DNA of 22,762 nt. Source: Zygnema cylindricum (taxonomy: Eukaryota; Streptophyta; Zygnematophyceae; Zygnematales; Zygnemataceae). Positions 9,112 through 17,049 of the stretch are shown piece after piece. The position numbers and the translations under genes were made by a program. The stretch lies in assembly GCA_037447655.1 (NCBI GenBank), contig JBBHKE010002389.1:1-22762 (forward strand), read 5' to 3'. The notes under the pieces were generated by a model, which saw only the letters and a program-made list of their open reading frames with translations, was not told the DNA's origin and did not search any database. How positions within the stretch are numbered: position 1 is the first letter of the stretch; every line of letters begins with the position of its first letter.

Positions 9112-10546
9112 ATAATTTCAATAAAATAACATTAGTGTCAAAGCTCAATAAAACCATTCAACTCTCGCTTAACATAGCTAACCTCGCTATTAGTCGGTCG
9201 AGACATTTGATTTTGTTTTGGACTTGCTTTGAATGAGTACAAAAAGGACAGCTCATTATGTTTAGTAACCGTCGACGCATGAGATGTGCGGTCTAAAAAG
9301 GGGATTAAAACGGGTTGTTAAATATCACATATCGGGTTGGTACACATGGTACTGTACCAAAACGAAAGCCCCTTAGGCAACCAAAGGGCCAAGCACCGGG
9401 TCGCCCGCGACTATTATTTGTTACACTTTCCAAAAAGTTTTTAAATACGACAGCATGGAGAATTTTCATCGTCACAGAATTTGTTACCCTAAAACAGGAA
9501 AACGGTCCTTTCCGGCTGGATGAAAGGGGCATCAACTGTGGCTATGTATTTATGGCCCTTAACCTTATAAAAGGTTTCAAATATTCGTCGGTATTCTCAA
9601 ATATTTGGCTGTCCAGATATTTGCCACTATTCTCCAAAAATTGCGTCGTATGTAATTATGGCAACGAAGAACAGAATTTTATTGGTCGATTTTTTGTTTT
9701 GGAGGTGAAGTGCTCAGCGGGTCTGCCGACTATTTGTACTAACGAAAGGGTTTTACGTACATTTGACCTTCGCCGACAATCGAGTTTACAAAACGACAAC
9801 GCTTTTTGGCAGAGATCGAAAATACAGTTTTTATGAGACAGGAAGTCACAGGACCATCGGATTTTTAGTGTTTCATCTAGCGAAGTAGGGGATTGCATAA
9901 GAATACGGACATCTGGCTGTTTCTAACAGAATGACGTTTTGACGTGGGGTTTTAATGATGACGTGTCATTCTTTTACTTGCTACAAAAACCTGCTACAGT
10001 AACGGCTGAAACTGAATATTTTTTTAGGGTTTTATGCAATTGTGAAGTTAATAGCAGAAAACATTTTCCCGTATAATATCATTCCAAGGCTTCACGTTCA
10101 GGGATTCTCAAGTCCATGCAGATCGTACGGACAGCACTTTTGATTAAAACGTTTTTTCCGACTGAATTGTCAGCTTTTCACCGAAGATTTAAATCGCTTC
10201 TACCTTTTGCCATGTCGTTTTTAGGGTTTTGGCCGAAGTTTTCACCGAGCGCTCCATTCCTTTTGGCACAATAGGTGTCATAGCCTCATAGGAATTATTT
10301 TACAGTAGAAGGGATACAAAACGGGTGTCATACATTAAATATTCAGTGCTCTGTTGGAAAAAATATGGTTAAAATCAAACTATTTACATCCAATAACGGC
10401 AAATATTTCCGACTTTGCGGCTTATTAATATTTTATCACCTGACAGTGATACGGCTGCCGACATGGGAGCCTTTAAGTGGTCTCCCTAGCGACCAACAAT
10501 AAAGTCGTACGTTTTATTGTGGACTACAGTACAATACGGTACAGTA
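9112..10546. other. Uncharacterised segment; long inverted arms at 9252-9329 and 10810-10884
   Basis: The arms share AGTAACCGT-GACGCATGAGA, CTAAAAAGGGGAT and GGGTTGT-AAATATCAC in inverted orientation, about 80% identical over about 76 bp, enclosing 1.6 kb. This suggests the ends of an older foldback or MULE-like element, now overlapped by the TA-family copy starting at 10547. The open frame 9315-9836 lacks an initial ATG and resembles nothing I know. I see no gene here. Confidence 0.4.
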
Positions 10547-10904
10547 CACCGTCAATCGCTATTAGCGTAGAAGTTTTTTTAGGGTATAGGAATAATTACC
10601 GTGGTTTGCGCTAATTAAGAATTTTAAACTTTTGGAAAAAAGCATACATTCTAATTGTTTAATAATTATAATTTGGGTCTTTGAAAAAAAAAATGTCGGT
10701 CGCAAACATGCTTACACTAATATAGCTATTTGTACAAAATCTGACAAATCGTACACAAATCGTACGTTCACACAGTCGAAACGTGGTTGTTGGACGAATA
10801 TATGCGAGCGTGATATTTGACAACCCGATTTTATCCCCTTTTTAGAGCATGTATTCTCATGCGTCCACGGTTACTAAAACTCATTAATTATACTTTTTCA
10901 CTTA

Positions 10905-10952
10905 AAAAGGTACAATTTTGTACGGTATGGCACTGACCATACACAACACTAT
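10905..10952. mobile_element. Orphan hAT-like right terminus
   Basis: GGCACTGACCATACACAACACTA is an inward-facing terminus like that at 7771 and 9111 (ATACACAACACTA), preceded by GTACAATTTTGTACGG, which is self-complementary. No mate starting TAGTGTTGTGTATGG was found in the window, so it is a solo end or part of a rearranged copy. Confidence 0.4.
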
Positions 10953-11021
10953 TTAAACAATAACGTACTTTTGTACGTACTTTTGTACAGTACTCCCATA
11001 TTGAATTTGTACAAAATAAAC

Positions 11022-11462
11022 CACAGTTAAAAAGTAGGCGTTTCTATTGTAGACCTTTCTTACGCTGTATTACGGGCTTTTCATGTGATCTTCTTAAATC
11101 GCTACTTTGGTCAGCGACCGTCCGATCGTCCAAATTTGATGATAGTCGTATCGTAAGTTGTGTTATGGGCTTTTCATATGATCTTCTTATATCACTACTT
11201 TGATCAAAGATCGTCCGATCATCCAAATCTAACGGTTTAAATAAAAAATATCACAAAACTCATAGAAAAATAATATTTTGTCCGAAGATTTTTCAAAATT
11301 TAGACATGACGCTTAATTATCTATCGATCAATGTGCAACTTAACCCTGTTACTGTTTTATTTATTTTGCAACGAATACAATATGGGTCTTAATGTCATAT
11401 TGTATGTTTTGCCTACAATAGGCATATTGTATGGGCGTACTTTCACCTACTTTTGAATTATG
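11022..11462. mobile_element. hAT-like MITE, CATAGTT family, copy A (441 bp)
   Basis: The left end CACAGTTAAAAAGTAGG and the complement of the right end, CATAATTCAAAAGTAGG, form the inverted termini. Flanks are AAATAAAC (11014-11021) and AAATAAAG (11463-11470), 7 of 8 matching, fitting a hAT 8-bp duplication. Inside, a 93-bp unit containing GGGCTTTTCAT-TGATCTTCTTA and CGTCCGATC is tandemly duplicated (about 11068-11229). The sequence is collinear with the element at 12623-13471, which has only one such unit. Confidence 0.75.
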
Positions 11463-11850
11463 AAATAAAGACCTAAACTGTACGGATTGCGGTGTTCACA
11501 AAAAACTTCCATGAGACCAATATGTACGATGTTTTTGTCCCAACGTCAGATGAGTGTTGACATCATATGACATCATCAAAAGAGTCAAACGTGTAAATTA
11601 ACGTTATTGTTTTGTTGGTGTTAAGCCCTTAACACAAAATAGAATTTATACACTATTTTTTTTCTTTGCATTATTTTTTTTTGCACTAATAAGGATTCGC
11701 AGTGTATTTTTGTGCGTATATTACGAGCGCACTAAACCGCATTGTGGATAAAAAATTTAGTGCAGAACCCTTATCCCGAACCCTTATCCATTACACCGCG
11801 AATCGTTATTAGCGTCAAGATTTTTTTCGCCACATAAAACATATTTTTTG

Positions 11851-11953
11851 CGTACACACTTGTCGGATTGTGTGTTTGACAGTTGTGATTGAAAGGCAAG
11901 GTTCTCAACTTCCGATTGGCGTTCTCAAATTGCAAATCCGACAAGTGTGTACG
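11851..11953. repeat. Perfect 19-bp inverted repeat, 65-bp loop
   Basis: CGTACACACTTGTCGGATT at 11851-11869 is exactly complementary to AATCCGACAAGTGTGTACG at 11935-11953. It lies near the left end of TA-family copy 4 and may be a subterminal hairpin or a tiny foldback insertion. Confidence 0.85.
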
Positions 11954-12622
11954 GAGAAAGGATGCTTTAAGGGTAAGTCTCCATCAGGCGAAAAGTGGGG
12001 TTCTTGACTGGAAAAAGTATACTTTCGTACAGATTCAACTCGTTTTCGTACAGAGACGTACTGATTTTTTTTTGTTTTTTTTTTTACATGATTACTATCG
12101 GCGCGTCAAGATTCTCCAAACTTATAGACGACAACATCGACCGTCCGATTACGTGTTTTCGAAGTAAGCGGTCACGTTGTCCAGTGATTAATTAATCTCC
12201 TCAGGAGGAGAGTGATAAATCACCGGACGTGTAAAATGTTTACGCGTGGAAAGGTGACGTACGGGCCGCGCGCCTTCGGACAGGCGGGAATCAAATCCAA
12301 TGAAAACCACCAAAAAAAAATATTTGTTGAAGAATGTGTCGTGACGCCTCCTCCACGATCCCCTGACATCCAGAATTTATGGCGCCACGACGAAACACGG
12401 ACGATAAAACAACTACAAAAAATACAAAACACGAACGTACAAATTGTACATTCACGTAATTTAATTTTGCGACTAGATGTACGGATGCAAGTCCAACTAT
12501 TGTGCTTTTGGAATCTTTGACTGCTCGTCGTCATAACATGAACCTATGTGCGTCCAATCGAAAGAAAACACGTACGCGATAAATTCCGTTGCTGACACGA
12601 ACTGATGGAGAAGTGAAGGAAG

Positions 12623-13471
12623 CATAGTTCAAAAGTAGGCATTTTTTCATAGGCCTTAAATAGGTCGCCTTTAGCGTAATTTGTGTTACTGGCTTTCCAT
12701 GTGATCTTCTTAGATCGCTACTTTGATCAGCGACCGTCCGATCGTCCAAATCTGACGGTTTAAATAAAAAGTACCTCAAAACTTACATAAAAATATTTAT
12801 TTGTCTAACTGTTTTTAAAAAATTAGACATGACATTTAATTCTCTATCGATGGATGTGCAACTCAACCCTGCTACTATTTTATTTCATTTTGCGACCAAT
12901 ACAATATGGGTCTTAAGCATAGTTGTTCACGGCGTTTCGTGCGAACGATTTAATCGCGATCATACGTAACAAACGCATTGAACCTTTTGAAAAAATCGTT
13001 AAAATCGTTAATGGATTTTCTTCCGTACAATTCCGTACATGTAAACAAATATAAATTTTACATATCCCGCAGTTTGTACATTTTCCGTACAGTTCCCGTC
13101 TTTTTTCGTCATAGTCCATACAATGTTGGTACAATTCCGTACGTTTCCCGTTATTTTTCAGTTCAGTTTACCGGACAGAAAGTACTACGAAGTGCAACGT
13201 ATCTTTTAGTCAAATTCCTTACTTTTTGGGTACAAAACCGTACAATTAATGTATATACCGTACAGTTTCCATAAATTTTGCGTTCAGTTTACCGGACAGA
13301 AAGTACATCGCGTTTTTTTCCGATTTATTCAAAAGTCACGAATTATACGTTTTAATCGGAAAAAAAGAAAAAATCGCGCGATTTGAACAACTATGGTCTT
13401 AAGGTAGTATTGTAAAATTTACGTTCAATAGGCATATTGTATGGGCGACTTTCACCTACTTTAAAACTATG
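12623..13471. mobile_element. hAT-like MITE, CATAGTT family, copy B, interrupted
   Basis: Left end CATAGTTCAAAAGTAGG; the complement of the right end is CATAGTTTTAAAGTAGG. Flanks GAAGGAAG and GAACGAGG agree at 6 of 8 positions. It is homologous to 11022-11462 throughout except for a 478-bp insertion at 12918-13395 and the lack of the 93-bp duplication. Confidence 0.75.
12918..13395. mobile_element. Nested hAT-like MITE with perfect 8-bp target duplication
   Basis: It starts CATAGTTGTTCA and ends TGAACAACTATG (12-bp perfect inverted termini) and is flanked on both sides by GTCTTAAG (12910-12917 and 13396-13403). The host element's relative at 11022-11462 has the uninterrupted sequence GGGTCTTAATG at the same place, giving the empty site. 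Inside, a 121-bp direct repeat carries GTTCAGTTTACCGGACAG (13161 and 13282), and CCGTACA motifs are frequent. No coding capacity. Confidence 0.9.
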
Positions 13472-13582
13472 GAACGAGGGTATTGGTGCCAGTTAAGGGT
13501 TCCGTACGATTGCTGTCGGCGCCTGATGGAGGGTTACCCTAAGTGGCAAAAGTAAACCTTGACGCTAATAACGATTCGCGTA

Positions 13583-14383
13583 GTTCAGAGTTTTCTGCTA
13601 TCCATCTAATTCGATTCATCGACAAATAACTGATTTGCGAAGTTTACGGGCGAGAATATCCAATCCAATTACGATTTGAAGCTTATTAGCTGTCATAGGC
13701 TCGATGACCGCATCACCGACAAGCTGTATCTTGACTTCTATTTGTCTTTTCTTGTTTTTCAGGTGGCAAAAAAATGATTTTACCGCTTCAAAGTGCAGTA
13801 ACATTTGAACGCGTAAAATTTGTATTTGTCGGCTTATTTTAAGGCTTTTATGATTGCTAGGTCGGGCAAATCTGACAGTTATGATTTTACTCGCGGAAAA
13901 GCTGGTAACCATCATACGGCAGGACATGTCAGACCAAAGATGTGATCGGATTGGATGACGGCCCCTAGCTCTCACCTATTTCCGAACGCAATATGCAGTT
14001 TTTGGTCGTAAAGTTCTACAGTATTAAATGGACCCTATGAATAACGATCAAAATTTGTAGGTCTGATGGAGAATCTAGACTCAGGGCCCTTTCACACTGA
14101 AGACTTAACCTACAAAATCCGTACGTCGTCGTCGCTGTCAAATCCTTTGCAATCATTGCAGATTTAAACCGGCCGGCAGAGCTCTGCTCTCTTAACAAGT
14201 ACATTGCAAGACGGCCGTCGCAATCCCACAAAATTCCAAAAATCCTTTTCGTGAACCGACACATTTTCACCGAGGGCCAAAAAGTGCCGACGACCAGTGG
14301 CCTACGTGGCTTCTAGTGCGCCATCGTGACCGTATTAGCGTGACTGTGGGAAGATATCATTTAAAGGTACATCGAGTACCTTT
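13583..14383. other. Uncharacterised segment between transposons
   Basis: A minus-strand open frame at 13616-13975 (119 codons, opening with GTG; C-terminal part VKIQLVGDAVIEPMTANKL...) is the longest frame in the repeat region without stops and has a plausible residue mix, but I recognise no family. Another minus-strand frame at 14016-14270 has no known motif. Both could be relics of coding sequence. Nothing else was found. Confidence 0.25.
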
Positions 14384-14612
14384 AACTTCTGCACCGTGAG
14401 GTACAGTAAATTAACTTCTGCACCGTGAGGTACAGTAAATTAACTTCTGCACCGTGAGGTACAGTAAATTAACTTCTGCACCGTGAGGTACAGTAAAATA
14501 ACTGCTGCACCGTGAGGTACAGTAAAATAACAGCTGCACCGTGAGGTACAGTAAATTAACTTCTGCACCGTGAGGTACAGTAAAATAACTGCTGCACCGT
14601 GAGGTACAGTAA
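14384..14612. repeat. 29-bp tandem repeat, eight units
   Basis: Units follow the pattern AACTTCTGCACCGTGAGG-TACAGTAAATT, starting at 14384, 14413, 14442, 14471, 14500, 14529, 14558 and 14587 (last one slightly short). Variation is confined to two places, TTCTG/TGCTG/AGCTG and AAATT/AAAAT, so units are nearly identical and the expansion is recent. Repeated peptides in the minus strand arise because three units make 87 bp; they are not a gene. Confidence 0.95.
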
Positions 14613-14752
14613 TACTCCACTATCTTGACCGAAATTGACAAACTGTCCTCTTTGTTTGTCGAGAGGAAATGAATGTACGGAACAAAAATATGAACACAAA
14701 TCAGTCCAATTTTCGTCTTTTTCAGAATGGCAGCCGTCGTAGCACTCTGCCA

Positions 14753-14777
14753 GGTTCGGTTCGGTTCGGTTCGGTTC
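14753..14777. repeat. (GGTTC)5 microsatellite
   Basis: Five perfect copies of GGTTC, followed by GAGTC. A related palindromic run, AACAAACCGAACGGTTTGGTTTG, follows before the TA-family element. Confidence 0.9.
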
Positions 14778-14823
14778 GAGTCTATTCAATTACTCTTTGA
14801 AACAAACCGAACGGTTTGGTTTG

Positions 14824-16221
14824 TACACCGCGAATCGTAACTAGAGTAAGGGTTTGTCCCCATGTACTTGAAACTTAGCGAACTTACTTTGTTTTTTAGC
14901 GCAGATCCGGCGGACCCGGATTTCAAGTGTCCCTATGTGTGTAAGGACGAAATCGTAACTTACGCTTGTGACGATTGTATACGTCGACAGTACCTGTGAC
15001 GGTTGTCAACGTCTACAATCTGTGTTCGCACGTTATTTTTTGTACTTGCGTGTGACGTCGCATGTCTTTCCGTGACATTGTAGACGTACCGCATTCCAGC
15101 CTGACAACTTCACAGTTGAAGAAGATGCGATTTGCCTTCGCGTCTCCTGTCCAGTCGACGTGAAATGGCATCGGAATTTGAAGACCCCTGCAAAAAAAGA
15201 AATCCGTACTAGACGAAAACTGACAAATCCAAACAAATTGTGTCCTTGTATTTGTCTTATTAGAGCGCAAACGGACAAAACATAGCGAACTATGTACTTT
15301 TCTTTGTCCTTGGAAATCGTAGGATTTTTGTCGACATTTACGGCACGCGCGAAAACATGTTCCTATTTGTCAATCGAAAAAACCTAATTTTAAATCACAT
15401 CGCGCATGTGTTTTAAAGATAAGGTTGAAGATGACGTTTTTTGTCGTCGAAGTGGGTCGAAAAGCACAAGACGACAACTTTTCGTACATCCTAAGTTCAG
15501 GGATGACGCAAATTGTACTCTACAAATTTGTGATTCCTTCGTACGGTTGCAATTTAGGCAGTACGACGCTAAGTTTTACGGCAAAACGACAGGAAAAAAC
15601 CCTTACTTATGCACATGGGGACACACCCTAAATAACGCTAATTCGGCCGCCCTCAATTTCGACCCTATCACCTTAAATAGAGTAAAAGATTCTAAATTTT
15701 TCATTATACTATTTAAGGTAGGGCTTAATTAGCGTAAAAAATTCCAATATATGTTCGTTTTAAATAGTTTGGAGTACGGACGACGTCCAACCGTGCAGAA
15801 TTGTACTTTTTTGAGTAAAAATGTACAAATAATGATTTTATAGAATCGCGCTCACACGTGAATCGCACTAAACAAAAAATCAATCACATCGAAAAAAAAG
15901 CCGTTCGCATAACTCTCGTTCGTCGGCAGCATCGTCGCCAATGTGAACATTAACTGACATTCAGCGCGAAAAGTATTGCTAACGCCATAATGACGTCAAA
16001 AAAATACGGACTGACAGATTTTGTACGTCTTCGTAATTTAGTGTTCATAATTTCAGTGCGGATAATTATTGCCGACATAACCCAATAAACACTACTTAAA
16101 TAAATTAGAGTAAACTTCCTCTGTGATTTTTTTTTATCACACATTAGCGTTCATAACTCTAATTGTTTATTTTGTTTCTTTCCTCTAATTTTTTCTTTAC
16201 TCTAATTACATTCGCGGTGTA
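14824..16221. mobile_element. TA-flanked element, CACCGCGAATCG family, copy 5 (1394 bp) carrying a nested MITE
   Basis: Left end CACCGCGAATCGTAACTAGAG at 14826 and right end ACATTCGCGGTG at 16219, TA on both sides. Removing the nested element (14850-15628 plus one TAA) restores collinearity with copy 2: AGAGTAAATAACGCTAATTCGG against AGAGTAAATTACTCTAATTCGG. It has the family hairpin CCTTAAATAG (15671-15680) and CTATTTAAGG (15709-15718). No transposase. Confidence 0.85.
14850..15628. mobile_element. PIF/Harbinger (Tourist)-like MITE, 779 bp
   Basis: Termini GGGTTTGTCCCCATGT and ACATGGGGACACACCC are inverted, and the element is flanked by TAA at 14847-14849 and 15629-15631. A 3-bp TAA/TTA duplication with G-rich termini of the GGG-TGT type is characteristic of PIF/Harbinger elements. 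Its interior is rich in CGTAC/GACG motifs, and its open frames (for example minus 15013-15270) match nothing known, so it is non-autonomous. Confidence 0.85.
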
Positions 16222-17040
16222 CTGGAATTAAGATTTTCAAACCAAGGTTAACTCGTTCAACCGTTTAGTTTAAGCAGCTTACCCCTCCCTTGGTTTACCC
16301 ATCCAACTAACCCTGGTTCACCATGTTTACCCCCCCTCCGCCAGTCGGGTCCTTGCACCTGTTCAAACTTCATAACCGCTCGGTTTTCAGACTCTCATGA
16401 ACCTTACCGAAACGGTTCAAACATTAACTTAAACTGTAGTAACAAAACCGAGGAAAAGCCAGCTCAGTTTGATTTGAGACATTTTTGTCCCAAATCCGAC
16501 AGTGAATTAGATTTAAGAGCCGAAAGGTATGTTAGTAAGACCAATTCGACCAGGCATGTTTACATAGATAAGTCACAAGTACAAAACATGTTGTAAACAT
16601 AATGAAAATGTCAGCCACAAAGCGAGCTACTACGAGTTCTCTTTTAATTTCAATAGATGTGAAGTTAACAGTTCTCAGGGCCAACAGCGGTTACAACGTC
16701 CAAGTAGCTCTATGATTTCCCGCTTGGCCATCCGGCGAATGACATACATAATCAAGCAGCTTTACATCTTTTATTTTTGTCTCCTCTTTGGGATTTGGTC
16801 TCACCTTCTTATGAGGGTGGTAGTGGGACACAAGAAACATGTTCAAAATGTTTGCATCTCTTACTTATAGATTGGGTGACAAGAGCATAAAGACAAAGTC
16901 ATTTATTTTTTTATGACTCCTCCTTAACGTTAGCCTCGTTTTATTGCCTTCGCAGGCCATACACGACATGTCGCACACTTAGGGCGGTGTGGTGAACTCT
17001 ATCGTGCTGCTCTGGCGCTTCGACCTTTCATACCATTGCC
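16222..17040. other. Intergenic DNA, no feature recognised
   Basis: It contains scattered AACCAAGG/GGTTCA motifs and a C-rich stretch at 16330-16342, with no exon, repeat family or RNA gene that I can support. Confidence 0.4.
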
Positions 17041-17049
17041 GACTGTAGA

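Larger units (their letters stand above)
10545..11706. mobile_element. TA-flanked element, CACCGCGAATCG family, copy 3 (1158 bp) with nested insert
   Basis: Left end CACCGTCAATCGCTATTAGCG at 10547, right end CACTAATAAGGATTCGCAGTG at 11704, TA at both sides. The ends are more diverged than in other copies, and pairing of these two ends is inferred. It contains a CATAGTT-type hAT MITE at 11022-11462 and an orphan hAT-like terminus ending near 10952. Confidence 0.6.
11792..13582. mobile_element. TA-flanked element, CACCGCGAATCG family, copy 4 (1787 bp) with nested inserts
   Basis: Left end CACCGCGAATCGTTATTAGCG at 11794 after TA. The right end reads GACGCTAATAACGATTCGCG then TA at 13581-13582; three bases (GTG) of the usual terminus are missing. 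It contains a CATAGTT-family element at 12623-13471, which itself contains another at 12918-13395. It lies only 85 bp from copy 3, so the two are near-tandem. Confidence 0.65.

Noticed and set aside
9315-9836. 173-codon plus-strand frame
   Set aside because: It opens with TTG, its first ATG is deep inside, and it has no domain or splice context.
11044-11226. Minus-strand frame with repeated DDRT-DQSSD peptide
   Set aside because: It reflects the 93-bp tandem duplication inside a MITE; 93 is divisible by three, so a repeated peptide appears without being a gene.
14384-14612. Possible CRISPR-like array
   Set aside because: Units are contiguous with no unique spacers, and the window is eukaryotic.
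14411-14641. Open frame with repeated YCTSRCSSYF-like peptide
   Set aside because: It is the reverse translation of the 29-bp tandem array; periodicity of 3 x 29 bp yields repeated peptides without coding.
14753-14790. tRNA B-box-like GGTTCGAGTC
   Set aside because: It arises from the GGTTC microsatellite; no A box or cloverleaf stems are found around it.
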